Below are positions 6,574-14,236 of a stretch of 14,808 nt of DNA, in pieces. Source of the DNA: Pseudomonadota bacterium (GTDB lineage: Bacteria > Desulfobacterota > Anaeroferrophillalia > Anaeroferrophillales > Tharpellaceae); NCBI GenBank assembly GCA_030641485.1, contig DAOWHJ010000126.1, positions 1 to 14,808 on the forward strand. Reading direction: 5' to 3'. The notes beneath the pieces are model-generated. The model did no database searches. It was not told the DNA's origin and worked only from the letters and a program-made list of their open reading frames with translations. Made by a program: the position numbers and the translations under genes. The stretch's first letter is position 1, and the number at the start of each line of letters is the position of its first letter.

Positions 6574-8211
6574 ATGAGACATCGTTCACTGAAGTCATCT
6601 TTTTTTTCAGCTGCGACCATTTTGGTTGTTATCTTGCTGTTGTTGAATCTGCTTTACATCTGTATCTCGCTTAACTGGAGTGAGAATGCTGATGCTCAGG
6701 TAATCTTGGGCCATAGGATTTTGCATTGTGCCATCCTTGGGCCGATGGATGTGAAGAGCAAAAAAGCCAAGATGTTTGCGGTTTCTTCCGAATATTGTGA
6801 TACCTGTAAGAGACAAGATTTTTTAGAGCTAGATCTGCTGTTATACGGCGGGATGTTTGCTGGTAGAGATCTACCCCGGATTGAAGTTTTAGAGATGGTT
6901 GTCCTAATTGAATCTATGAGGCTGCGCTGGCGCCGACTTTTGCCACTGCCAGCAAGCGATGCCACCCCGGAGTTGGCGCTGTTTTGCAGTCAGGCTCAGA
7001 CCTTGAACGATGCGCTTATGCTCCGTGCAATAGAGCTTAAAGCGAGTCTTTGGCTGCCGGTTTGGTCGGCTTTGGTTCTGGTTCTTCTGCTTTTGCTCGG
7101 GATGGCTCTGAGTCATTTTTTCATTTCAATGAAAAGTACGACCTGGATCGATTATGTTGGTGAATCACAGGCTGCATTCGAGAGCCAACTATTGCTGGCT
7201 CTGCCTGTGCCTTTTGTGCTGTTGGATGAGTTTTTATCTATAAAATTTGTTAACCGTTCCGGTGAGAGCTACTTTGGTCAAAACGCTTCATCGGAACAGT
7301 CTGCTTTTGAAAGATATTGCTGTGATCAGGCGCTGATGGAGCACCTTCGTAGCTCTATGCTGAAGACCCAAGTGGCTCCTTGCGTGAAACTTTCTGTCGA
7401 TTTGGAAAGTGTTGTACTGAAAAATATAAATAGTCGTGAGTGTCAGGTTGCTATTCAGTGGTACAAACTTTATTTAAGTGGCCGTAACTATCTTTTAGGT
7501 GAGATTAGCGATCTGGAAGCGGGCCATATTAAAGAGTTAAATTTTGAAATCAGCCAGGAGCGCTTAAGAGAGCTCTCGCAGAACCTTTTTCGAGTGCAAG
7601 ATGATGAACGTCAGTATCTTGCTGATGAGCTCCATGACGGTTTGTGTCAATCTCTGGCAGCTTTGAAGATGCAGGTATTTCAGGTTGAGAAGGGGATGAA
7701 TGAAGGAGAAAATCAGGAAGATTGTCGCAAGGCCCGTCAGTTTATTGCTCAGATCATCGAAGATGTAAGGCGTCTTTCGCACGATTTAAGTCCAGTAATT
7801 CTTGAAGATTTAGGTCTAAGCGGTGCTTTGGCGCATCTGGTTAATAACTTTGCCGCGTTAAATGATCTTAAGGTTTCGGTGGCTGTGCCTGATCTAGATG
7901 GCTGTTTTTCAACTGAATCCGCCCGAAATATCTACAGAATTGTTCAGGAAGCTGTAAATAATGTTGCCAAACATGCACAAGCTTCGCTTCTGGTTTTAGA
8001 GGCAGATGTGACTGCTGATTCCGTACATTTTCAGGTTCGGGATGATGGGGTCGGTTTCGGCGGTACACGTCTTGTACGTGGGGGCCAGCCTGAAGCCGGA
8101 CTCGGGTTGACCAGCATGGCTCAGAGAGTACGTTTAATGGATGGTGACTTTTCTGTTTCAGCGAGTCCGGGTGAGGGGTGTGTGGTTGACTTTACGCTTC
8201 CGAGAAAGTGA
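6574..8211 (+). CDS. Membrane sensor histidine kinase, NarX/DegS-type (HisKA_3)
   Basis: A 545-residue inner-membrane kinase. A first hydrophobic segment spans residues about 13-33 and a second about 162-184, leaving a periplasmic domain of about 125 residues with four cysteines (C52, C75, C78, C138), including a CDTC pair. A PAS-like cytoplasmic segment (LPVPFVLLDEFLSIKFVN) follows from about residue 207. The dimerisation and phosphoacceptor motif DDERQYLADELHDGLCQSLA places the phosphorylated histidine at H354. The ATPase domain shows the N box EAVNNVAKHA (E459, N462-N463), the G box DDGVGFGG from D490, and GLGLTSMAQRV. It starts 14 nt after the helicase stop, so it may be read from the same transcript. 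The NarL-type regulator downstream is its likely partner. The signal is unknown; the cysteines suggest redox or metal sensing, but that is a guess. Confidence 0.92.
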   Translation: MRHRSLKSSFFSAATILVVILLLLNLLYICISLNWSENADAQVILGHRILHCAILGPMDVKSKKAKMFAVSSEYCDTCKRQDFLELDLLLYGGMFAGRDLPRIEVLEMVVLIESMRLRWRRLLPLPASDATPELALFCSQAQTLNDALMLRAIELKASLWLPVWSALVLVLLLLLGMALSHFFISMKSTTWIDYVGESQAAFESQLLLALPVPFVLLDEFLSIKFVNRSGESYFGQNASSEQSAFERYCCDQALMEHLRSSMLKTQVAPCVKLSVDLESVVLKNINSRECQVAIQWYKLYLSGRNYLLGEISDLEAGHIKELNFEISQERLRELSQNLFRVQDDERQYLADELHDGLCQSLAALKMQVFQVEKGMNEGENQEDCRKARQFIAQIIEDVRRLSHDLSPVILEDLGLSGALAHLVNNFAALNDLKVSVAVPDLDGCFSTESARNIYRIVQEAVNNVAKHAQASLLVLEADVTADSVHFQVRDDGVGFGGTRLVRGGQPEAGLGLTSMAQRVRLMDGDFSVSASPGEGCVVDFTLPRK

Positions 8212-8244
8212 TGGGCAACAGGTTGGGAAAAAACTTGGAAATGC

Positions 8245-8273
8245 TTGTAATTAGTCTCGTATTCTGGTAATAT
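8245..8273 (+). promoter_or_regulatory. Candidate sigma-70 promoter for the response regulator
   Basis: TTGTAA at 8245-8250 and TAATAT at 8268-8273 are separated by 17 nt in the 153-nt gap between the kinase and regulator genes. Each hexamer matches the consensus at four of six positions. The remaining leader of about 85 nt shows no other clear element. It would allow the regulator to be expressed separately from the kinase. Confidence 0.35.
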
Positions 8274-8364
8274 ATATTCTTTTTAAGATTAGTATGGAAA
8301 TTCATTGGCTTTTGTCTGTTGCTGGCGCAGTGAAATAATTGTTGTTAAATTGGGGAGTTAACCG

Positions 8365-9021
8365 ATGTTCAGAGAAGAAGATAAATGTAAAATAGTTCTG
8401 GCTGACGACCATGCGATGTTGCGCCATGGGCTTAAGAGGATTATTGAAGGGGAAGATAATCTTGAGGTTGTTGGTGAAGTTAATGATGGCCTTGAGTTGA
8501 TTGACTTTCTTAATAATAACCGGGCCGACTTGGTTCTGCTTGATATCTCAATGCCAAATGTCCGTGGGATTGAGGCGGTTACTGAGGTGCGTCGTTCGCA
8601 GCCTGGAGTCAAGGTTCTGATGCTGACAATGCATAATAATAAAGAGTACCTTTATGCTGCAATCGCAGCCGGTGCTGATGGTTACCTGCTCAAAGAGAAT
8701 AGTGATGATGAGCTGCTTTCGGCCATTGACCAGGTGATGCTGGGTGAGACCTACATCTCTTCTACCCTAGCCGCAGACTTCTCCGAAGACCTGATGAAGT
8801 TTTATCGTAAGAATAAAAAACTTCCTTTTGAACACTTGACTAATCGCGAGCGCGAGGTTCTTAAAATGGTAGCCGAAGGTAATACCAGTCGTGAGATTGG
8901 TGATCTTCTTTATATCAGCCTGCGAACGGTTGAACATCACCGGGCAAACATCATGCGGAAGATGAAATTTCGCTCGGTTGCCGATCTTATCAAATATGCT
9001 CTTGATAAGGGTTATGTTTGA
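8365..9021 (+). CDS. NarL/FixJ-family response regulator with LuxR-type HTH
   Basis: A 218-residue cytosolic DNA-binding regulator. The receiver domain (about 9-125) has the acidic pair D14-D15 in LADDH, the phosphorylated aspartate D60 in LLDISMPN, a TMH switch region and the conserved lysine K110 in YLLKE. The LuxR-type helix-turn-helix covers about residues 156-218 and shows LTNREREVLKMVAEG followed by SREIGDLLYISLRTVEHHRANI. GGGGAG ends 7 nt before the ATG. Its position just after a HisKA_3 kinase, the usual partner class of NarL regulators, makes phosphotransfer between the two likely. The length is typical. Target genes cannot be told from the window. Confidence 0.95.
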   Translation: MFREEDKCKIVLADDHAMLRHGLKRIIEGEDNLEVVGEVNDGLELIDFLNNNRADLVLLDISMPNVRGIEAVTEVRRSQPGVKVLMLTMHNNKEYLYAAIAAGADGYLLKENSDDELLSAIDQVMLGETYISSTLAADFSEDLMKFYRKNKKLPFEHLTNREREVLKMVAEGNTSREIGDLLYISLRTVEHHRANIMRKMKFRSVADLIKYALDKGYV

Positions 9022-9057
9022 AGGGAGCCTGTTTTTAAAAACTTGTTATTTTTTTGT

Positions 9058-9085
9058 GAGGGTGCTCTATTAATAGAGTGCCCTC
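9058..9085 (+). terminator. Strong hairpin after the response regulator gene, possible terminator
   Basis: The 28-nt stretch is a near-perfect palindrome: gagggtgctctat pairs with atagagtgccctc, with two G-T wobbles and a minimal loop. It lies 36 nt after the regulator stop. The T-run precedes it (9049-9055) and does not follow it, so it is not a classic intrinsic terminator on either strand. It may protect the 3' end, be a weak terminator, or be a binding site for a dimeric protein. Confidence 0.4.
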
Positions 9086-9202
9086 TGTTGCGTTTGCAGG
9101 CCATGATTTTAACTGATTTCCAATGGCACTTTCAGACGTTATATTTGAGTGTCGCCGCTGAGGTAACTTGTGTTTTTAAACTTGATTTAGGAGAATGTAT
9201 AA

Positions 9203-10627
9203 ATGAGTACCACAATTGATCCATTTGCTGACTTACCTTGTATGATTGCCGACTCCAGTCTGACAGAGTGGGGTCGTAAAGAGATTGAAATTGCTGAACA
9301 TGAGATGCCCGGATTAATGGCAATTCGGGAGAAATATCAAGTCTCTCAGCCCTTGAAAGGGGCACGGATTATGGGTTCTCTGCATATGACGATTCAGACT
9401 GCAGTTCTGATTGAGACCCTGACCGCTTTAGGTGCTGATGTGCGTTGGGCCTCCTGTAATATTTTTTCGACTCAAGATCACGCCGCCGCCGCAATCGCTG
9501 CAACCGGAATCCCGGTTTTTGCTTGGAAAGGTGAGTCCTTGGCCGAATATTGGGCTTGTACCTATCAAGCGCTCTCTTTCCCGGAAGGTAAGGGGCCGGA
9601 TCTGATTGTTGATGATGGCGGTGATGCAACCTTAATGCTTCATTTTGGTGCTCGAGCTGAAGAAGATCTCTCAATTTTAGAGCAATCCTATGATTCTGAG
9701 GATGAGATTGAGTTGGTTGCTCTTCTGAAAGAGATCAGTGCTCGTAAAGTTGGTGATTTTAAGGCTTGGGTTGAAAATTGTCGGGGGACTTCGGAAGAGA
9801 CTACTACCGGAGTTCATCGTTTATACCAGATGATGGAGAAGGGGGAATTGAAATTTCCGGCCTTCAATGTCAATGATTCAGTCACTAAATCAAAATTTGA
9901 TAACCTCTACGGCTGTCGTGAATCTTTAGCTGATGGGATTAAGCGGGCAACTGATGTTATGGTTGCAGGTAAGAGTGTTGTGATCTGCGGTTACGGTGAT
10001 GTCGGTAAAGGTTGTGCCCAGTCGATGCGTGGTTTTGGGGCTCGGGTTCTGGTGACTGAAATTGACCCTATTTGCGCCCTGCAGGCCCTGATGGAGGGGT
10101 TTGAAGTGACAACCATGGAGTTGGCTTTATCTGAAGGTGATATCTATGTTACGACCACCGGCAACCGCGATGTAATAACGGCTGAACATATGGCAGGCAT
10201 GAAAAATCAGGCAATTGTCTGTAATATCGGCCATTTTGACAGTGAAATCCAGATTGCCAAGTTGAATCAGTGGCCTGGAGTAAAGAAAGAGGAGATTAAA
10301 CCTCAGGTCGATCGCTACACTTTCACCGAAGGGCACCAGATTTTTGTCCTGGCTGAAGGTCGACTGGTTAATTTAGGTTGTGCTACTGGACACCCGTCAT
10401 TTGTGATGTCAGCCTCTTTTGCCAACCAGATGCTGGCTCAGATCGATCTCTGGCAGAATCAGCATGAGGTTGGGGTTTACCGTTTACCAAAGTCTCTCGA
10501 TGAAGAGGTTGCTATGCACCATATCGAAAAACTGGGGGCCAAACTGACCGTTTTAAGTAAAGAACAGGCAGATTACCTTGGCATTTCGGTGACTGGGCCG
10601 TACAAGCCTGAGCATTATCGTTATTAA
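9203..10627 (+). CDS. ahcY: S-adenosylhomocysteinase
   Basis: A 474-residue cytosolic NAD-dependent enzyme that splits S-adenosylhomocysteine into adenosine and homocysteine, removing the inhibitory product of methyltransferases. Visible family features are MIADSSLTEWGRKEIEIAE near the N-terminus, substrate residue H61 in GSLHMTIQTAVLIETL, D137-D138 in VDDGGDAT, catalytic K229 and D233 in NDSVTKSKFDN, the NAD-binding loop GYGDVGKG from G263, and the C-terminal GPYKPEHYRY. The length fits the bacterial form, which carries an insert relative to the animal enzyme. AGGAG ends 9 nt before the ATG. The 181-nt leader has a hairpin (9058-9085) but no SAH riboswitch that I can recognise. The gene ends at a strong terminator. 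Confidence 0.98.
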   Translation: MSTTIDPFADLPCMIADSSLTEWGRKEIEIAEHEMPGLMAIREKYQVSQPLKGARIMGSLHMTIQTAVLIETLTALGADVRWASCNIFSTQDHAAAAIAATGIPVFAWKGESLAEYWACTYQALSFPEGKGPDLIVDDGGDATLMLHFGARAEEDLSILEQSYDSEDEIELVALLKEISARKVGDFKAWVENCRGTSEETTTGVHRLYQMMEKGELKFPAFNVNDSVTKSKFDNLYGCRESLADGIKRATDVMVAGKSVVICGYGDVGKGCAQSMRGFGARVLVTEIDPICALQALMEGFEVTTMELALSEGDIYVTTTGNRDVITAEHMAGMKNQAIVCNIGHFDSEIQIAKLNQWPGVKKEEIKPQVDRYTFTEGHQIFVLAEGRLVNLGCATGHPSFVMSASFANQMLAQIDLWQNQHEVGVYRLPKSLDEEVAMHHIEKLGAKLTVLSKEQADYLGISVTGPYKPEHYRY

Positions 10628-10652
10628 TCGTTAGCTTGGAAATTATAAAGCA

Positions 10653-10693
10653 CAAAAAAAGGGGACAGCGATTAACCGTCCCCTGCTTTTTTT
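10653..10693. terminator. Bidirectional intrinsic terminator shared by ahcY and tRNA-Pro
   Basis: GGGGAC (10661-10666) pairs with GTCCCC (10678-10683). An A-run precedes it (10654-10660) and a T-run follows it (10687-10693), so on either strand a GC stem is followed by U residues. It lies between the converging ahcY gene (plus strand) and tRNA-Pro (minus strand) and probably ends both transcripts. Confidence 0.85.
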
Positions 10694-10697
10694 CTCA

Positions 10698-10774
10698 TGG
10701 TCGGGATGAGAGGATTTGAACCTCCGACCCCTGCGTCCCGAACGCAGTGCTCTACCAAGCTGAGCCACATCCCG
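10698..10774 (-). tRNA. tRNA-Pro, anticodon CGG
   Basis: Read on the minus strand from 10774, the acceptor CGGGATG pairs with CATCCCG near the 3' end. The D arm reads GCTCAGCTTGGTAGAGC. The anticodon stem CTGCG/CGCAG holds the loop TTCGGGA, giving anticodon CGG (proline codon CCG). The T arm has the normal GGTTCAAATCC loop. The discriminator is A and the CCA end is encoded (10700-10698). At 77 nt with all stems intact it should be functional. The terminator lies directly beyond the 3' end and a promoter lies upstream. Confidence 0.97.
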
Positions 10775-10794
10775 TTATGAAAATTGTGGGGTGG

Positions 10795-10823
10795 CTTCTA
10801 TCTGATTGCGTTAGTAAAGTCAA
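10795..10823 (-). promoter_or_regulatory. Promoter of the tRNA-Pro gene
   Basis: On the minus strand TTGACT (10823-10818) and TAGAAG (10800-10795) are separated by exactly 17 nt. The first matches the -35 consensus at five of six positions and the second the -10 at four. A GC-rich discriminator (CCACCCC) follows, as is common at stable-RNA promoters under stringent control. Transcription would begin about 14 nt before the tRNA. Confidence 0.6.
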
Positions 10824-10900
10824 GGGGAAAATGGTACCTCCTATGTAAGTTACTGCTACCCCGGAAAGCTGACATTTTTCTTGACTGTGACCCCTGGTTA

Positions 10901-10917
10901 GTGGCAAACATTGCCAC
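10901..10917. repeat. Perfect 7-bp inverted repeat upstream of aspS
   Basis: GTGGCAA-ACA-TTGCCAC lies 53 nt before the aspS start. The symmetry is exact, which suits either an operator for a dimeric protein or a small hairpin in the leader. No T-run follows directly, so a terminator is unlikely. The rest of the 196-nt gap between the tRNA and aspS holds the tRNA promoter and a stretch (about 10830-10895) resembling insertion-sequence ends. Confidence 0.5.
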
Positions 10918-10970
10918 ACATTGCACTTAAATTGTTCCATGAATTTTAAACCGATTGGAAATATTAAAAA

Positions 10971-12758
10971 ATGAGTACACAATTTAGTAGTTCGTTAACA
11001 GCGTCTTTTCGCAGTCATGTTTGTGGGGCCTTACGGGCTGATAATGTTGGGTCTCAGGTGAAGTTGTCAGGCTGGGTGCAGAACTGGCGTGATCATGGCG
11101 GGGTGATTTTTATCGACCTGCGTGATCGTTATGGTTTGACCCAGGTGGTTTTTAATCCCGAGAATGCTGCTGATGCCCATGAACTGGCTCATATGTTGCG
11201 GAGTGAATTTGTGGTTCAGGTTGAGGGAGAAGTTGTTACTCGTCCCGACGGAACTGTGAATGCCAATATGGCAACTGGTGAGATTGAGGTTCTGGTTGCG
11301 CAGGTTAAAATTTTGAATAAATCTGAAACCCCACCTTTTTCAATTGATGATACCCGTGAGGTTGGTGAGAATGTGCGACTTCAGTATCGCTACCTTGATC
11401 TCCGGCGTCAGCCTTTACAGGAGGCAATGATAGTTCGTCACAAAGTGACTAAATTGATCCGTGACTACCTTGATAAGCAGAATTTCCTTGAAATTGAAAC
11501 CCCGGTCTTAACCAAAAGCACTCCGGAAGGGGCGCGCGATTATCTGGTTCCGAGTCGGACCAACCCGGGTTCATTCTTCGCTCTGCCGCAGTCGCCACAG
11601 TTATTTAAGCAGCTTCTGATGGTAGCTGGCTTTGATCGCTATTTTCAAATCGTAAAATGTTTTCGTGATGAGGACTTAAGGGCTGATCGGCAGCCCGAAT
11701 TTACCCAGATCGATATGGAACTTGCCTTTGTTGAAGCTGATGATATCATCAATTTGGTTGAAGGGATGATTGCCTTAATATTTAAAGAGTTGAAGGATTT
11801 CGATTCGGTCCTTCCTTATACCCGAATTACCTATCAAGATGCTCTTGACAATTATGGTCTCGATGCTCCAGACATCAGATTCGATATGCATCTGGTTGAT
11901 CTTTGTCGGGTTTTCGCTGAAACCAGTTTTAAGGTTTTTCGTTCAGTTCTGGATAAAAAAGGCATTATTAAGGGGCTTAATCTAAAGGGTGGAGCCAGTT
12001 TGTCTCGGAGAGAAATTGACGACCTGCTAGAGGTTGTCAAGATTTATGGTGCCAAAGGATTAGCCTGGATTAAGGTCAATGAGGATGGTTGGCAGTCACC
12101 GATAGTTAAGTTTTTTGAAGAGTCAGAGGTTGAAGCTTTAGGTCAGGCCATGGCTGCTGAGGCTGGTGATCTCCTACTCTTTGTTGCTGATAAAGCAGAG
12201 ATCACCAACGAGTCTTTAGGGCGCTTACGTCTCCACCTTGGTACGAAGATGGGGCTTATTGATGAAGATAAATTGTCTTTCTGCTGGGTGGTTGACTTTC
12301 CCATGTTTGCCTGGGATGCTCAGGAGAAGCGTCATACTGCAATTCACCACCCCTTTACCGCGCCGCTTGATGAAGATCTTGATAAACTTGAAACTGAGCC
12401 GCTAGCAGTTAAGGCTAAAGCTTACGATCTGGTTTTGAATGGGGTTGAGGTTGGTGGCGGTAGCATAAGAATTCATGATGCCGAAATCCAGACTAAAGTT
12501 TTCAATTTGCTTAATATTGAAGCTGATGAGGCTCAGGAAAAATTCGGCTTCCTGCTTGATGCTTTAGGTTTTGGTGCGCCACCACATGGGGGAATCGCTT
12601 TTGGCCTTGATCGCTTAATGATGCTGCTCTTAAAGCGGCAATCGATTCGCGAAGTTATCGCTTTCCCAAAAACCCAGAAAGCGACTTGCCTGTTAAGTGG
12701 GGCTCCAAATACGGTAAGTCCGCGTCAGTTGCGAGACTTGTCAATTAAAAAAGCTTGA
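10971..12758 (+). CDS. aspS: Aspartyl-tRNA synthetase, probably non-discriminating (Asp/Asn)
   Basis: A 595-residue cytosolic class IIb synthetase that charges tRNA-Asp with aspartate. The N-terminal anticodon-binding OB fold has GWVQNWRDHGGVIFIDLRDR (residues 34-53). The catalytic core shows motif 1 (ETPVLTKSTPEGARDYLVPSR), motif 2 (FQIVKCFRDEDLRADRQPEFTQID) and motif 3 (HGGIAFGLDRL); the bacterial GAD insert lies between motifs 2 and 3. H42 and G94 (in RPDGTVN) correspond to the His and Gly reported for non-discriminating bacterial AspRS, where E. coli has Leu and Lys. The enzyme may therefore also form Asp-tRNA-Asn for GatCAB. The chosen ATG gives about 12 more N-terminal residues than E. 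coli AspRS, and its ribosome binding site is weak (TTGGA). No clear terminator follows. Confidence 0.97.
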   Translation: MSTQFSSSLTASFRSHVCGALRADNVGSQVKLSGWVQNWRDHGGVIFIDLRDRYGLTQVVFNPENAADAHELAHMLRSEFVVQVEGEVVTRPDGTVNANMATGEIEVLVAQVKILNKSETPPFSIDDTREVGENVRLQYRYLDLRRQPLQEAMIVRHKVTKLIRDYLDKQNFLEIETPVLTKSTPEGARDYLVPSRTNPGSFFALPQSPQLFKQLLMVAGFDRYFQIVKCFRDEDLRADRQPEFTQIDMELAFVEADDIINLVEGMIALIFKELKDFDSVLPYTRITYQDALDNYGLDAPDIRFDMHLVDLCRVFAETSFKVFRSVLDKKGIIKGLNLKGGASLSRREIDDLLEVVKIYGAKGLAWIKVNEDGWQSPIVKFFEESEVEALGQAMAAEAGDLLLFVADKAEITNESLGRLRLHLGTKMGLIDEDKLSFCWVVDFPMFAWDAQEKRHTAIHHPFTAPLDEDLDKLETEPLAVKAKAYDLVLNGVEVGGGSIRIHDAEIQTKVFNLLNIEADEAQEKFGFLLDALGFGAPPHGGIAFGLDRLMMLLLKRQSIREVIAFPKTQKATCLLSGAPNTVSPRQLRDLSIKKA

Positions 12759-12806
12759 TCAACTGCTTTTGTAACTATCCAGGTGCCATCTCAAACTGCC
12801 GGGATT

Positions 12807-12906
12807 GGGGTCATTGCTGGTACAAGGTGCGTCAGCACCCCAGGCTTCGCTGTGAGCGTAGCGAGGAAGCACTCTTGGGGTGTGACCCCGTTTATGGGAG
12901 CGAAGC
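12807..12906. repeat. Cluster of nested inverted repeats between aspS and icd
   Basis: Several matching arms are packed here: GGGGTCA (12807-12813) with TGACCCC (12883-12889); GGTGC (12826-12830) with GCACC (12835-12839); CACCCCA (12836-12842) with TGGGGTG (12876-12882); and GCTTCGCT (12844-12851) with both AGCGAGGAAGC (12860-12870, imperfect) and AGCGAAGC (12899-12906, exact). The block looks like a REP/MITE-type intergenic palindrome. It lacks a following T-run, so it is not a classic terminator, though a hairpin after aspS could stabilise the transcript. A 64-codon reading frame across it has no family resemblance and is probably chance. Confidence 0.55.
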
Positions 12907-12991
12907 AATGTTCGCCACCATTTGTTGTGGCTTTATAGTGGGAACCTGAATAGTTACAATAATTTTTATATTAATTATGGAGGAACACTAG

Positions 12992-14224
12992 ATGACTACG
13001 AAAAATCTTCAAGGTGAGTTTATAACCTTTACTGATGGTGAGTATAATATTCCTGATAACCCGATTGTTGGGGCGATTGCCGGTGATGGTATTGGACCTG
13101 ATATCTGGAGTGCAACCAAGATGGTTTTGGATGCCGCAGTGGAGAAGGCTTATGCCGGTAAACGAAAAATTTGTTGGCAGTCGTTAGTAGCGGGTGAGGC
13201 AGCTTTTGCTGAAACTGGAGCCTATCTCCCCGAGACAACCTTGGAGGCGATAAAAAAGCAGCGTATCGCAATTAAGGGGCCACTTTCAACCCCAACTGGT
13301 GGCGGTATACGCAGCTTAAATGTTGCACTGCGACACCATTTTGATCTTTACGCCTGTATTCGTCCCGTGCGTTATTATGAAGGGGTTCCAAATCCCATGA
13401 AGCGTCCTGGCGATCTTGATGTCGTCATCTTTCGCGAAAATACCGAAGATGTCTATGCCGGATTGGAATGGCCGGCAGGTTCTGATGAGGCTGAGGCTCT
13501 GGGTGATTACTTACGTGAGAAACTGCAAGCCAAGGTTCGTCCGGGCTCAGCTTTGGGGATTAAACCGATGAGTCCTGAAGGTAGCAAACGCCTGATTCGT
13601 GCTGCAATTGAGTACGCTATTAATAATGGTCGTCGGATGGTGACCATGGTTCACAAAGGTAACATCATGAAGTTTACTGAAGGGGCTTTTTGTCAGTGGG
13701 GCTATGATATGGCAAAAGCGGAGTTTCCTGATCAGGTAATTACTGAAGATGAGTTGGTGACTAAATATCAGGGCGAATGGCCTCCGGGAAAAATTATTTT
13801 AAATGACCGGATTGCTGATGCCATGTTTCAGCAGCTGCTCTTGCGGCCGAGTGAATATGATGTTCTGGCTACCCCTAACCTCAATGGAGACTACCTCTCT
13901 GATGCCTGCGCGGCACAGGTTGGTGGCTTAGGGATTGCACCGGGGGCTAATGTCGGTGATGGGATTGCGATCTTTGAAGCAACCCACGGAACCGCACCTA
14001 AATATGCTGGTCTTGATAAGGTTAATCCTGGTTCGTTAATCCTCTCCGGCAAGATGATGCTCGATTTCATGGGCTGGAATGAGGCTGGTGAACTGGTCGA
14101 AAAAGCCCTGCAGAAGACTATTCTGGGCCGTCAGGTAACCTACGATCTCGCCCGCCAGATGGAGGGTGGAGAAGAGGTGAGTTGCAGCACTTTTGGTAAG
14201 TTGATTGTTGAAGCTATGGTCTAA
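12992..14224 (+). CDS. icd: Isocitrate dehydrogenase, NADP-dependent
   Basis: A 410-residue cytosolic enzyme of the TCA cycle that oxidatively decarboxylates isocitrate to 2-oxoglutarate. It follows E. coli Icd closely along its length: IAGDGIGPDIW, PTGGGIRSLNVALR with the substrate-binding (and in E. coli phosphorylated) serine at S108, VIFRENTEDVYAGLEW, VHKGNIMKFTEGAF, ATPNLNGDYLSDACAAQVGG and FEATHGTAPKYAG. The residues that set NADP preference in E. coli (Lys344, Tyr345, Val351, Tyr391, Arg395) are matched by K337, Y338, V344, Y384 and R388, so NADP is the likely cofactor. GGAGG ends 8 nt before the ATG, an excellent ribosome binding site. Whether the serine is regulated by an AceK kinase cannot be told here. 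Confidence 0.97.
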   Translation: MTTKNLQGEFITFTDGEYNIPDNPIVGAIAGDGIGPDIWSATKMVLDAAVEKAYAGKRKICWQSLVAGEAAFAETGAYLPETTLEAIKKQRIAIKGPLSTPTGGGIRSLNVALRHHFDLYACIRPVRYYEGVPNPMKRPGDLDVVIFRENTEDVYAGLEWPAGSDEAEALGDYLREKLQAKVRPGSALGIKPMSPEGSKRLIRAAIEYAINNGRRMVTMVHKGNIMKFTEGAFCQWGYDMAKAEFPDQVITEDELVTKYQGEWPPGKIILNDRIADAMFQQLLLRPSEYDVLATPNLNGDYLSDACAAQVGGLGIAPGANVGDGIAIFEATHGTAPKYAGLDKVNPGSLILSGKMMLDFMGWNEAGELVEKALQKTILGRQVTYDLARQMEGGEEVSCSTFGKLIVEAMV

Positions 14225-14236
14225 CTTGTAGAGTTG

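Noticed and set aside
9031..9055. GTTTTTAAAAAC palindrome plus T-run as terminator of the response regulator gene
   Set aside because: The stem is almost all A-T with no loop, too weak for an intrinsic terminator.
9086..9202. SAH riboswitch in the ahcY leader
   Set aside because: ahcY genes often have one, but I could not find the conserved CGAGG/GCGNTGC-type core and its pairing partner in this leader.
12755..12949. 64-codon reading frame after aspS
   Set aside because: It overlaps the aspS stop, crosses a block of palindromes, has an odd cysteine- and glycine-rich composition and resembles no family.
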